Positions 8,602-17,845 of a DNA stretch of 64,000 nt are shown in pieces. Source of the stretch: Rhodopirellula halodulae (GTDB taxonomy: Bacteria; Planctomycetota; Planctomycetia; Pirellulales; Pirellulaceae); the NCBI RefSeq assembly GCF_020966775.1, contig NZ_JAJKFV010000030.1:62001-126000 (forward strand), given 5' to 3'. Both the position numbers and the translations under genes were made by a program. The notes under the pieces were generated by a model. The model was not told the DNA's origin. It made no database searches and saw only the letters and a program-made list of their open reading frames with translations. Every line of letters starts with the position of its first letter. The first letter of the stretch is position 1.

Positions 8602-10095
8602 ATGACGCGTCTGTTTCTCGCCCACACCTTTGTGCTCGCCTTCGTTGCTTTGACGAGTTGGCTGAGTAGTTCGAGTGCGACTCATGCGAGGGACTATGTG
8701 CTCACGATCGGCGGAGGATATTCGCCTTCGGGAAATCAAGCTTCGCTAGAAAACAATGTTGTGTTCTCGCAGCGTGTGTTGCGTGATCAAACGTTGTCGG
8801 CTGATCAAAACGTTGTGTTCTTTTCCGATGGCACGTCGCCCGGAAAAGACTTGCAAGTCATGGATCCGGACTCGGTTCCCAAGGCGAATCGGCTGATGGC
8901 GGAGTTCTTCGGCAGCACGGATTCATTAGGACTTTCGTATCGCAATCACAACATCGCGGATGTTCGAGAAAGCACCGAGCCGGCCAATATCCGCGAGTAC
9001 TTCCAAGAGTTGAAGACCAAAGTTCGCTCAGGCGACCGGTTGCTGGTGTATGTCACCGCGCACGGCAGTCGCAGCAGCGATCGAAATGATCCGTACAACA
9101 CCTCCATCGCGACTTGGAACAACAGTGCCATTCGCATGAAGGAGTTTGTGAGGATGCTGGATGGTCTGCCAACGGACGTCGAGGTCATTGCGATCATGGT
9201 TCAGTGTCACGCCGGTGGGTTTGCTCGGTTCATCTTTGAAGACGGCGATCCTGACAAAGGGTTGTCCAAACAGAAGCGTGCTGGATTCTTTGCCACCGTC
9301 CACGATCGTCCCGCAGCGGGATGCACTCCGGAGGTCGATGAAGCCAGCTACGTCGAGTACAGCACTTATTTCTGGGCGGCGTTGTCTGGGCATACGCGCA
9401 CCGGGCGAGCGATCGAGCGACCTGACTATGACGGCGACGGTGTGGTGTCGTTCGAAGAAGCCCATGCGTACACGATTCTTTCAGCCGACACGATTGATTT
9501 GCCTGTGCTCTCCTCCGGCGAATATCTCAGCATTCATAGTCGGTTTGACGAGGACGATCCGGAATTGTTGAAAGAAGATGAGTCCTACGAGCTGATTCAT
9601 CAATTCGCGACGCCATCACAACGTGCCATCTTGGATGGTTTGTCTGAACAATTGAACCTTGAAGGCGATGAACGGATTCATGAAGCATGGCGACGGTCTC
9701 AATCGGATCGCTCACGTTCGCGGCGACGTCGTCGTTCGGCTCCTGAGGACGAACTGCGTCGTCGCATTGTTCGCGACTTGGAACGCCGCTGGCCGGAGCT
9801 TGCCAACGTGCTGAATCCAATCGCCATTGACTTGCTGACTTCTCGTGCCGACGAATTTGTGGAGGCCGTCGAAGGCCATCGCGATTACCGACGCTATCGT
9901 GAACTGTTGGAAACGTCCGAATCCGACGCAGACAAAGAGAAGGTCAAGTACGAACGGTTCGTCCGCATCGCCGACAATGTGGCTTTGGCGGAGAATCTGC
10001 GGCGTATTGGTGACGCTCAAAAGATCGCTGAATACGAAGCGATCGTCCGATCTGAACGATCGACTTTGTCAGCGTCGGCGAACCAGAACAAATGA
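8602..10095 (+). CDS. secreted caspase/legumain-like (clan CD) peptidase with EF-hand
   Basis: 497 aa. The chosen ATG 8602 gives a signal peptide (MTRLFLAHTFVLAFVALTSW, cleavage near THARD); the frame is open further upstream but that part lies inside asnB. The core resembles C13/caspase-like clan CD peptidases: a strand ending in TAHGS (His154) and another ending in MVQCHAGG (Cys202), the spacing and context of a His-Cys dyad. A perfect EF-hand loop follows at residues 275-286 (DYDGDGVVSFEE) with Ca2+ ligands at positions 1, 3, 5 and 12. The C-terminal ~170 residues are highly charged, Arg-rich and probably helical, with no recognised domain. The natural substrate is unknown. Confidence 0.75.
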   Translation: MTRLFLAHTFVLAFVALTSWLSSSSATHARDYVLTIGGGYSPSGNQASLENNVVFSQRVLRDQTLSADQNVVFFSDGTSPGKDLQVMDPDSVPKANRLMAEFFGSTDSLGLSYRNHNIADVRESTEPANIREYFQELKTKVRSGDRLLVYVTAHGSRSSDRNDPYNTSIATWNNSAIRMKEFVRMLDGLPTDVEVIAIMVQCHAGGFARFIFEDGDPDKGLSKQKRAGFFATVHDRPAAGCTPEVDEASYVEYSTYFWAALSGHTRTGRAIERPDYDGDGVVSFEEAHAYTILSADTIDLPVLSSGEYLSIHSRFDEDDPELLKEDESYELIHQFATPSQRAILDGLSEQLNLEGDERIHEAWRRSQSDRSRSRRRRRSAPEDELRRRIVRDLERRWPELANVLNPIAIDLLTSRADEFVEAVEGHRDYRRYRELLETSESDADKEKVKYERFVRIADNVALAENLRRIGDAQKIAEYEAIVRSERSTLSASANQNK

Positions 10096-10143
10096 ATCGG
10101 TGGTGGGGTGAAGCATCACACTCGTGCGATTGAGAGCTGGCAA

Positions 10144-11937
10144 TCAGACGTGGCTTGTTTTGTCTACTTTTGTGTTGCCAATCCAACGCAGCGCCATCGC
10201 GGAAAACAGCAGAACGACCAGACTCACAACGAGATGTGTCCACTCGCGATACAACGCATAACCGGTGCTGAACAACACCGAGTAGATCAAGAAGGTCGCG
10301 GCGACCATGGCCATCAAACCGCGGCTGATCGAGTCTTCGATGCGGACCACGATCCCCTCTGCTTCCAAACGTTGCTGCACCGGCTTCCATCCTGATCCAC
10401 CTGGTCGGATCTTTTGATAGAAGGCTCGTAGAGTCGCTTCGTCCGTAGCCGGAGTCACGAATGTCACCGCGACCCAAGCCGCCGTGGTCAAGCCAACGCC
10501 GATCAACAATTCTTGCCATGCCGCAAGTGCAGGTAGCTCCAGTGCAGGGGAGACGAACTGGAAGAACATGGCAACCAGCAACGAAACGACCATTCCTGTG
10601 ATCTCGGTGAACGCGTTGATTCGCCACCACAACCATCGCAGGATGTAGATCAATCCGGTCCCGGCCCCGATTTGCAAGATGATGCTGAAGTTCTGCATGG
10701 CACTTTCCAGCGTCAACGCCACGAATCCTGACAACAACATCAGGCCGACGGTTGCCACACGGCCAATCATCACCAGTCGTTCATCGTTTGCTTCTCGATC
10801 GACAAAGCGTTTGTAAAAGTCGTGAGCGATGTAGGACGCACCCCAATTCAAGTGCGTTGAAATGGTTGACATGAACGCGGCGATCAGGCTGGCGATGACC
10901 AAACCCAGCAACCCCGTCGGGAGAAACGTCAACATCGCGGGGTAAGCCAAATCGTCTTGAACAAACTGGGGGTCGATGTCTGGGAATGCTTTCTGGATGC
11001 TTTCGAGCGTCGGGAACACGACGATCGAAGCAAGGGCGACCACGATCCATGGCCACGGTCGAAGAGCGTAGTGAGTGGCTTGGAACAACAACGTTGCACG
11101 CGTGGCATCGCGTTCGCTCTTGGCACCCAGCATTCGCTGAGCCACGTAGCCACCTCCACCGGGTTCAGCGCCAGGGTACCAACCGCTCCACCACTGCACG
11201 GCAAACGGCATGATGATCAGCGGAATCATCGCGTCCATGTCGGTTAAATCTGGCAACAGATTCATCTTCTGCTGAACCTCAGGATGTTCCAGCAATTGGG
11301 CGAACCCACCGACCTCGGGTCGATTGCACACGACGTAAGCCGCCGCGATCGCGCCAAACATCGCCATGACGAATTGAAAGCAGTCCGTCAAAATCACGCC
11401 TCGCAGTCCGCCCATCAGCGTGTAGATCACTGTCACGGTGCCGGTGATCAAAACCACTTCCAACGGCGAGGCTCCGAGCAACACGCCCCCGAGTTTGATC
11501 CCGGCCAAAATCACATTGGCCATGACCAAACAATTAAACACCACGCCCAGATAAATCGACCGGAAACCTCGCAGAAAGCCGGCTGCCGAACCGCTGTACC
11601 TGAGTTCGTAGAATTCGAGGTCCGTCGCCACGCCACTGCGTTTCCACAGTTTGGCATAGACAAAAACCGTCAACAGACCCGTTAGAAGAAACGCCCACCA
11701 AACCCAGTTGCCGCTCACTCCATCGTTTCGCACGATGCCAGTCACCAGGTTGGGTGTGTCCGCGGCAAACGTGGTGGCGACCATCGAGATACCCAGCATC
11801 CACCAACTCATCTGGCCGCCAGCCAGGAAATACTCTGAGAAACTTTTCCCAGCTCGACGGCTGCTGACAACGCCGATCACCGTGGAGATCAAGAAGAACG
11901 ATCCGATGATCGCATAGTCGATGAAAGAAAGTGCCAT
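10144..11937 (-). CDS. sodium:solute symporter family transporter
   Basis: 597-aa inner-membrane transporter of the SSS family, with more than 12 hydrophobic segments starting at MALSFIDYAIIGSFFLIS. Typical features are the early AGKSFSEYFLAGGQMSWW motif and a core rich in Gly and small residues. It starts with ATG 67 bp downstream of the GH20 hexosaminidase gene on the same strand, so the two are probably co-transcribed and the substrate may be the hexosaminidase product (N-acetylglucosamine or a related sugar). That substrate is inferred from position only; SSS sequence does not reveal it. Confidence 0.88.
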   Translation of the reverse strand: MALSFIDYAIIGSFFLISTVIGVVSSRRAGKSFSEYFLAGGQMSWWMLGISMVATTFAADTPNLVTGIVRNDGVSGNWVWWAFLLTGLLTVFVYAKLWKRSGVATDLEFYELRYSGSAAGFLRGFRSIYLGVVFNCLVMANVILAGIKLGGVLLGASPLEVVLITGTVTVIYTLMGGLRGVILTDCFQFVMAMFGAIAAAYVVCNRPEVGGFAQLLEHPEVQQKMNLLPDLTDMDAMIPLIIMPFAVQWWSGWYPGAEPGGGGYVAQRMLGAKSERDATRATLLFQATHYALRPWPWIVVALASIVVFPTLESIQKAFPDIDPQFVQDDLAYPAMLTFLPTGLLGLVIASLIAAFMSTISTHLNWGASYIAHDFYKRFVDREANDERLVMIGRVATVGLMLLSGFVALTLESAMQNFSIILQIGAGTGLIYILRWLWWRINAFTEITGMVVSLLVAMFFQFVSPALELPALAAWQELLIGVGLTTAAWVAVTFVTPATDEATLRAFYQKIRPGGSGWKPVQQRLEAEGIVVRIEDSISRGLMAMVAATFLIYSVLFSTGYALYREWTHLVVSLVVLLFSAMALRWIGNTKVDKTSHV

Positions 11938-12004
11938 TTGCGGTTTTGGTAGGTACCAATACTCGAGAGTGTGTGAACGCTACAGAGAGAGGCTGAAGCC
12001 TCAA

Positions 12005-14146
12005 TCAGTGAACCTCGACCTCGAGAATTTTCGAAAAGGAATCGAAAACGTACCCCCGATTGCCTTCGCTGAGAATTCGCACATAGCGGACTTGTTGAGG
12101 CTCGAACGCGTGCTCGACCACGGACGTTTCGGTCTCTGGCTTCTCTTTCCGACTACCGACTTCGGTAAAGTGTTCGCCGTCCAAGGAAACTTCGACGGAG
12201 TACTTCTCAAACGAGCCTTGGACCGTGAAGGCATGGACCAACACTCGCTGGATTGTTTGAGGGGTTTCGAGGTCGATGGTGATCGCAATCGGCTCGGGCA
12301 CGGCGGGGTACCCAAGATAGAAATCAAGTGGGCCCGTCCCGCCATCCGTCACTCGTTCCACGGAAAACGGTGCTGCGGAGGAAACGCTGGAGGTGACTGG
12401 TTTTCCCAATGCCAAGTTCTCTTTCGGTTGGACGCGAATCAACTTCAACTGGCTTTCCGCTCCCATAGGTGAGCCCTTCACGAACAGTCGTGCTCGAACA
12501 TCCACGGTTTCGTCGACCTCAAACGGTTGTTCGTAGCGTTGTGAGTCAGCGTTGACCGCAGAACCGTCGGTCGTGAATCGAATCAGCCAGTCATCGTTGT
12601 CCGCTGGCAAATTGTTGCGACCGGCGATGGAGACGGTTGTCTGGTCGTGAAAGACTCCATCGGCCGGAACCGCCAACGCATCGGCTTCGATCTTGACCGG
12701 ATAGAAAGCTCGCAGACGAATTGCTTCCGCTTGTTGCGACCTCGCTTCGAACGACGTGAAGTCTCGTTCGATCTCAGGATTCCAAGCCACTTCGGCAAAC
12801 GGGATCGCTCGCGGGAAGACTTGGTCATAGTAATTCTCTTCGCGGCCTTCCCACCATGGCATGCAGAAACCGATCAGTTGATCGGAAGGTTCCACCTCGA
12901 TCGGATTGGCATAGGTATGAATGCCTGGATTGACGTGTTTGAAGGTGGTCAACGATGTCTTCTCATAGATCCGTTGTGGAGAAGTCATCGTGAAGTTCGT
13001 TCGTGGATAGTGATCGACCAAGTACAACGGGTCCCACGCCGCGTTCACGACTCGGTAACCATCCTTCAGCATTTGATCCGCGGGATAGTTGATCGTTCGC
13101 CAATTGATGTGGATGACTTCTGTGTTCACACGATTTTCGCCCTTGCCAGGGGCCGGGCCTTCCCAAACCAGAGTCTGCTTTCCTTTGGACTTCAGAAACT
13201 GATGCAGCTTGTTGATCAGGTCCCGCTGTAAATCCTCGGGGACACCAAACGCTTCATCACCACCGATGTGGATGTAGGGTGTTGATTGGAAGACGGACAT
13301 CAAATCGTCCAGCATCGTTTGGATGCCTTCCAAAGCCTTCGGGCTGCTCGCCAGTTCCGTTCCGGTCTCGCCGAACACTTCGGGATAAACGCGGCGAATC
13401 ATTCCGGAGTGCCCGGGGACTTCCAGTTCAGGGATCAACGTCACGCCACGAACAACGGCGTAGGCTTCCAGTTCGTGAAAGTCGTCCAGCGAGATCAGTC
13501 CGTCTGATAGCTTCGGAAACGATTCGAACGGGAAAGCAATCCGCTGATCATCCGTCAGGTGCAATTGAACCGAGTCAATTTTATAGAACCAGCAGAAATC
13601 GATGGTCTGTTTCAGCAGCTCCACGCTGTGTGGATTGCGGCCCATGTCGATCATCAAATTTCGATAGCTCAGTTTCGGTTCGTCACGGATGGTGCCGACC
13701 AACAACTCGCCTTCGTTCGCTCCACCAACCAACTGCAAAAGAGTCGCCGTGGCATAGGAGAGTCCTTTGATTCCGCCGGCCTTCACGCCGACGCCTTCGG
13801 TGGTGATATCGATGGCATACGCACTGGCTGCAAGCGATTCGTCCAGCGAAAAGGTCCAACCAGCTTTGTCATCGATGGCTTTCACCAGCGTGCAATTTTC
13901 ACCGGTCAGACGCTGGATGGTTTTTGCGAAGACGGTCAGATGAGCGTCCCAGTCGCCGCTGGATGGTGAGCTGTAAGTGATGGTTGGCGGCAACGAATAC
14001 GTTTCACCGTTTCCAAACTCCGCTTTGACTGGCAATGGAACCATGGCGGAGGTCGCGTCGCCGCCAACGAGCTTGGTTTCCGTAAGAACGAGGGCAACGA
14101 CGGGCAAGACAACTGTGAGAGCAAGGTGCAAAAACTTGGTGTGCAT
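12005..14146 (-). CDS. GH20 beta-N-acetylhexosaminidase with C-terminal F5/8C-like domain
   Basis: 713-aa exported glycosidase that removes terminal beta-linked GlcNAc or GalNAc. ATG 14146 is chosen because it opens a signal peptide (MHTKFLHLALTVVLPVVALV); an upstream in-frame start at 14236 adds 30 polar residues. Domain order: GH20b-like N-terminal domain (~40-155), TIM barrel (~160-500) with HIGGDE giving the catalytic Asp297-Glu298 pair, an Ig-like chitobiase C-terminal region (PADGVFHDQTTVSIAG), then a coagulation factor 5/8 type C-like carbohydrate-binding domain (from NLALGKPVTSS). It precedes a sodium symporter gene by 67 bp, suggesting a hydrolysis-and-uptake pair. Confidence 0.9.
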   Translation of the reverse strand: MHTKFLHLALTVVLPVVALVLTETKLVGGDATSAMVPLPVKAEFGNGETYSLPPTITYSSPSSGDWDAHLTVFAKTIQRLTGENCTLVKAIDDKAGWTFSLDESLAASAYAIDITTEGVGVKAGGIKGLSYATATLLQLVGGANEGELLVGTIRDEPKLSYRNLMIDMGRNPHSVELLKQTIDFCWFYKIDSVQLHLTDDQRIAFPFESFPKLSDGLISLDDFHELEAYAVVRGVTLIPELEVPGHSGMIRRVYPEVFGETGTELASSPKALEGIQTMLDDLMSVFQSTPYIHIGGDEAFGVPEDLQRDLINKLHQFLKSKGKQTLVWEGPAPGKGENRVNTEVIHINWRTINYPADQMLKDGYRVVNAAWDPLYLVDHYPRTNFTMTSPQRIYEKTSLTTFKHVNPGIHTYANPIEVEPSDQLIGFCMPWWEGREENYYDQVFPRAIPFAEVAWNPEIERDFTSFEARSQQAEAIRLRAFYPVKIEADALAVPADGVFHDQTTVSIAGRNNLPADNDDWLIRFTTDGSAVNADSQRYEQPFEVDETVDVRARLFVKGSPMGAESQLKLIRVQPKENLALGKPVTSSVSSAAPFSVERVTDGGTGPLDFYLGYPAVPEPIAITIDLETPQTIQRVLVHAFTVQGSFEKYSVEVSLDGEHFTEVGSRKEKPETETSVVEHAFEPQQVRYVRILSEGNRGYVFDSFSKILEVEVH

Positions 14147-14380
14147 CAGCAAAACAGGCGGAGTTGGAGGGCGAGTCAAAGAAGAAAGCACACCACGGCA
14201 TGCTTTGGCACAGACAAAATAGCCTCCCGGAGCCACGACGCTTGCGGCGCGGAGGCCATAACTGCGGAGGACTTGCGAGTCGATCAGAAAGATCGTTCGA
14301 TCTCAAAAGGAAAGCGACGGGACTTGGATGAGCCTTGTCCCGCCGCGTATCTCGCATGAACAGATGACAATCGTCTTGAT

Positions 14381-14836
14381 TCAGCTTTTGTCGCTGCGTG
14401 AGAAGTTCAGTGCCAGATCGTCCAAGGAACCAGTCACGTCCAATTCGCTAGTGAAGTTCTCTTCGGCTGGCGGGGCGTCTTTCAGTGCTTTGCTGAGAGC
14501 TTTGCCAACGGACTTTTTGTCTCCGCCTCCCAGGAAAGTCAATTCTTGACGAGGTGCACGGTCGGCGGTGATGCTCACCCGAACCTCAAATTCACCTTCA
14601 CGAAGTTGAGCGTCGGCGGGGATGGTGAATTCACCATCGAGGATCGGTGCCATCGCCGTGGGCGAATCAACGTTCGGCTTTGGAACGAGACTGATCTTGC
14701 CTTTGGAGATCGGAACACCATCCACTGCGGCAGTGCCCGAGAGCGAGATGCCGGACGGTCCGCAGCCAACCATCGTGCTGAGAAAAGCAACAGCGAGACC
14801 GAAGGACAGGACGAATGATTTTGCGTTGGTAGACAT
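14381..14836 (-). CDS. small putative lipoprotein, transthyretin-like fold
   Basis: 151 aa, ATG start. The N-terminus is a lipoprotein signal with lipobox MVGC around residue 25, then CGPSGISLSGTAAVDGVPIS and a beta-rich domain whose motif (G-x-V-x-D-G-x-P-I-x-x-G-x-I) is common in planctomycete carboxypeptidase-regulatory-like lipoproteins. No catalytic residues are visible. It lies downstream of a DUF1559 gene on the same strand with 219 bp between, a common planctomycete pairing. Its start codon is immediately preceded by a tandem 21-bp repeat (separate entry). Function unknown. Confidence 0.75.
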   Translation of the reverse strand: MSTNAKSFVLSFGLAVAFLSTMVGCGPSGISLSGTAAVDGVPISKGKISLVPKPNVDSPTAMAPILDGEFTIPADAQLREGEFEVRVSITADRAPRQELTFLGGGDKKSVGKALSKALKDAPPAEENFTSELDVTGSLDDLALNFSRSDKS

Positions 14837-14837
14837 T

Positions 14838-14879
14838 TTGCCTGAGAATTGTTCTGAGTTGCCTGAGGATTGTTCTGGG
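14838..14879. repeat. tandem 21-bp repeat, two copies, abutting a start codon
   Basis: Two 21-bp units (14838-14858 and 14859-14879) differ at two positions. On the minus strand they lie directly before the ATG of the lipoprotein gene (14836), covering the space where a ribosome-binding site and leader would be. A 21-bp period is two helical turns, as expected for a dimeric regulator binding one face of the DNA, but a chance slippage duplication is equally possible. Confidence 0.6.
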
Positions 14880-14901
14880 AGATTCGCGTCTGAATGGCGT
14901 T

Positions 14902-14930
14902 GTCACATCGCCGACGCGGGGCGATGTGAC
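14902..14930. terminator. perfect 11-bp stem hairpin between DUF1559 and lipoprotein genes
   Basis: GTCACATCGCC at 14902-14912 pairs perfectly with GGCGATGTGAC at 14920-14930 around a 7-nt loop. It is 125 bp after the DUF1559 stop and 65 bp before the lipoprotein ATG, both on the minus strand. No T-run follows on the minus strand, so it may be a processing or mRNA-stabilising stem instead of a classical intrinsic terminator. Confidence 0.55.
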
Positions 14931-15055
14931 GTTCAATGCGGATCGAACGTTGATGGCACTTGGCTCTGTCAAACGGTTCGAAACTGCGCGGGGACGAGCG
15001 ATTCGACAGGTGTCGAGCCGACGTCGTCCCCGGATGGAAACAAGCGAGCGGAGGC

Positions 15056-16087
15056 TCAGTTCTCAAAATTGTTGACTTCGTGCCCGGCTTTCGTCAGGAA
15101 CGCGGTCAGCACGTCTTGGGCGATCGAGTAGGTGACGAATTTTGTCGAGCCGTCGGCCAGCACAAAGTGCGATCCACCAGGGTGGTAGCTGAAGAAGAAG
15201 TGCTCATCGTTGTCGGGCAGGTTGCCCAATCCACCGGTGAGGTCTTCGTCGTCCATGGCACCGCCGATGCCGTCGGAGTTCACGGGGAATCCGTAGTAAG
15301 GCACAAAACCGCCACCGGCTTCATCCGGCGAGTCGTAGCACAGCACCGAGTGACCGACACCGAACGGAGCACCGGTGTAGGTCGTCAACCATCCACCCGT
15401 TTGAACCGAGCCGGCTTTCGCGGGGAACAATCCTCGCTCACCAACCAACAATGTGTTGCTGGTTCCGTCCAACACCGACGCGAATCGCACGGGGCCGAAG
15501 GCGGACCCTTGACTGTGGAACATGCCGTCGGCTTTGTACTTGAACGCGGCGGGGAAGTTGTTCCAACCCGACGCGTCGGTTCCATGATATTGGTTGGACG
15601 AACGTCCGTAGTGCCCGGCATTGCCGAAGTAGTTTGTGCCCGCACTCGTCGCGATCACGGTGCTTCCGAAACCGACGTTGACCGGAACATCCGACAATGG
15701 ATCGCTCGGGCAATTCAGCAAGTTGACTTCGGTCAAAATGGCGTCGGCATCGAACGTCGGGCCGTACAGCATCAGGTCATCGGTGTCCAAAGCCGACTGT
15801 TCCACATACGGCAGAATGGCTCGCAACCATGTGCGACCGACTCCGACGAAATCGCGGTTGTCCGCGGATGCGGGGAACTGTTTGTAAGTGCTTTCGTAGT
15901 TGTGGCAGGCCAAAGCCAATTGCCGCATGTTGTTGCTGCACTGCATTCGGCGAGCGGCTTCACGAGCCGACTGGACCGCGGGCAGAAGCAAGCCAACTAG
16001 AACGCCGATGATGGCGATCACCACCAGCAGTTCAACCAAAGTGAAGCCGCGTCGATTCAATGGAATGGCGGTTCGAGTAACAGTCAC
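15056..16087 (-). CDS. DUF1559 prepilin-like protein
   Basis: 343 aa. The N-terminus has a type IV prepilin/pseudopilin signal (RRGFTLVELLVVIAIIGVLV) followed by LLPAVQSAREAARRMQCSNN, the hallmark of the expanded planctomycete DUF1559 family. The C-terminus has the usual SYHPGGSHFVLADGS motif. I place the start at GTG 16087 because AAGGA lies 7 nt upstream; a TTG at 16102 would add five residues and has no ribosome site. The protein should be processed by a prepilin peptidase and sit in the envelope. The cellular role of the family is not established. It is followed by a small lipoprotein gene on the same strand. Confidence 0.9.
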   Translation of the reverse strand: MTVTRTAIPLNRRGFTLVELLVVIAIIGVLVGLLLPAVQSAREAARRMQCSNNMRQLALACHNYESTYKQFPASADNRDFVGVGRTWLRAILPYVEQSALDTDDLMLYGPTFDADAILTEVNLLNCPSDPLSDVPVNVGFGSTVIATSAGTNYFGNAGHYGRSSNQYHGTDASGWNNFPAAFKYKADGMFHSQGSAFGPVRFASVLDGTSNTLLVGERGLFPAKAGSVQTGGWLTTYTGAPFGVGHSVLCYDSPDEAGGGFVPYYGFPVNSDGIGGAMDDEDLTGGLGNLPDNDEHFFFSYHPGGSHFVLADGSTKFVTYSIAQDVLTAFLTKAGHEVNNFEN

Positions 16088-16395
16088 GAATGTGTCCTTC
16101 AAAAATGCGTGTGAGTTGAATGCGCGATGCTTTCATCGCGTCCCCTGCTCATGACTGCTTCTGAGATATTTCATATCGAGGTGGTCCCTCGGCGGAGGTG
16201 CCGACTGATCATCTCAACAAACAGATGTGCGATTCGATGGTTGCGAATTGCAAGGACTGGACCGATTCAGGTAGGTCTTCGAATCGGCCCACAGTCCAGA
16301 ACGAGCGATAAATCGCTACGGGGGCGGGAAGTCACATAGTGTTTAATTTTGGAATGCGACTTTCGCCACCACCTAGTCTCAAAAAACAATCTATA

Positions 16396-16426
16396 TTTTG
16401 CGCAACCGTCTAAAAGTTTTGCGCAA
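16396..16426. promoter_or_regulatory. pair of TTTTGCGCAA sites in 600-bp leader of DUF1559 gene
   Basis: The 600-bp non-coding stretch 16088-16687 separates the DUF1559 gene from the next gene; both are on the minus strand. Within it TTTTGCGCAA occurs twice, at 16396-16405 and 16417-16426, exactly 21 bp apart, and its core TTGCGCAA is a perfect palindrome. TGCGCA recurs at 16448-16453 and 16481-16486. The surroundings are the most AT-rich part of the stretch. This suggests an operator cluster upstream of the DUF1559 gene. I see no convincing gene in the remainder; short open frames there lack start signals. Confidence 0.4.
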
Positions 16427-16687
16427 TGTGTCTATAGAATTCAATGGTGCGCAGAGGGTTAGCAGGCCGTGCCAAAATCGTGCGCAGTGACTGCCTCCAA
16501 ACAGCATGTCCTCTATAGGGATTCTCCCTCCGTAGAATTTTGAGGGGCCTCCTGTAGAGTCGGCGTATGCAACATGACTATGTTGAGTCGGCAATTGACG
16601 ATCAAAAATGCCGGTGGCGGGATGGGCAATGGATCCGGTTGCAATTGAGCTTGCGAAAGTTCATTCGCGGCAATTTGACGACGCTCG

Positions 16688-17770
16688 TCATTTTTCCACC
16701 AACGGCACCGTTCGATTTTCGACTGAACTTCGAATGGCGGTCTCGATGATTTGCTGACCGATGCGAGCAACTTCGGGCGAAAGGGGCCCCTCGATCGGCT
16801 CATTCGCGTTGAATTTCGCAATGGCGTATTCAATGCCATTCGATAAGCCTGTCGGGAGTGGCGAAACAGGATGCGAGTAGCCCTCCGGGCACTCCAGCGT
16901 CTGAACCGTCAAGGCTTCCGCGTAGTCGTCGCTGCGAATCGTGCCGTGCGTGCCGCGGATGACATAGCCGCACGCGGGCTGCGGTTGGTGGACCCAAGGG
17001 TCGGTGAACGTTCCCCAGCGGGTTTCGAATTTCGACATGCCGTCGCTGTAGCGAGCGACGGTGATGCTGTGTTCGTCCACTTCCAAACCGGGCGTGCTCG
17101 TTGTGACGCAAGTCACGTCGATGGGTTTTTTGCCTCCGTTGAACCACGTGCCCATCGTGGCGCCGTAACCAAGGTAGTCGCGAAGAGACCCTCCCCCGGC
17201 ATCGAGCTTGTACCACCAACTATTCTGTTTTTGCTCCGGTGTCGGTTCGAATTCAACCTTGTCTGCTCCATGGTACAGAGGCCCGCGATTGCCACCGTAG
17301 TGATGGACCTCCAGCACATCGCCAATCAGTCCGTCTTGGATCAGCTTCCAAGTGTTGTAGTGCGACGCCTGCCAACGCGACGGCCAATTGATCATGAGTT
17401 GCTTGCCCGTCACCCGCATGGCTTCGATCATGCGATCGGCGTCCGCCAGGGTTGCAGCGAATGGCTTTTCGACCAAAACATGGCAATCAAAAGGAGCCAC
17501 CCGCTCCACCCATTCCGCGTGCTCCCCCGTTGGCGGACAGAGAACGACGAAGTCGGGTTGCGTCTGCGTCAGGCAAGCTTGCTCGTCCGTGAACACGATG
17601 TCTTCCGCCAAACCCAAGGCATCGATCGTTGGTTGCATCGAATCGCGGTTGTGATCACACACGCCAACCAAGTCGGCATCGGGATGCTCGCTGACTTGCC
17701 GCAGCAAGTCTCCCATGTGCATGTGCGAAAAGTTAATTCCAGCAATCCGCCAACGTTTGGTCATCGCCAT
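16688..17770 (-). CDS. Gfo/Idh/MocA family oxidoreductase
   Basis: 360 aa from ATG 17770; alternatives are ATG 17764, ATG 17800 and GTG 17809. It has an N-terminal Rossmann domain starting WRIAGINFSHMHMG, a degenerate dinucleotide-binding motif without the classical GxGxxG, then VGVCDHNRD and VLVEKPFA containing the conserved Lys-Pro of the family. No export signal is seen, so it is probably cytoplasmic, unlike two of its relatives in this window. It is the last gene of a likely operon with the DUF1501 and DUF1553 genes (gap of about 75 bp). Substrate unknown, presumably a sugar or sugar acid. Confidence 0.85.
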   Translation of the reverse strand: MAMTKRWRIAGINFSHMHMGDLLRQVSEHPDADLVGVCDHNRDSMQPTIDALGLAEDIVFTDEQACLTQTQPDFVVLCPPTGEHAEWVERVAPFDCHVLVEKPFAATLADADRMIEAMRVTGKQLMINWPSRWQASHYNTWKLIQDGLIGDVLEVHHYGGNRGPLYHGADKVEFEPTPEQKQNSWWYKLDAGGGSLRDYLGYGATMGTWFNGGKKPIDVTCVTTSTPGLEVDEHSITVARYSDGMSKFETRWGTFTDPWVHQPQPACGYVIRGTHGTIRSDDYAEALTVQTLECPEGYSHPVSPLPTGLSNGIEYAIAKFNANEPIEGPLSPEVARIGQQIIETAIRSSVENRTVPLVEK

Positions 17771-17845
17771 CGGCTCGGTGTGAGGTCTGATTCGCGGCAT
17801 CGGTCGCACGCTTCCGCGACCGCCCGTAGTTGAGAAAACCGAATC

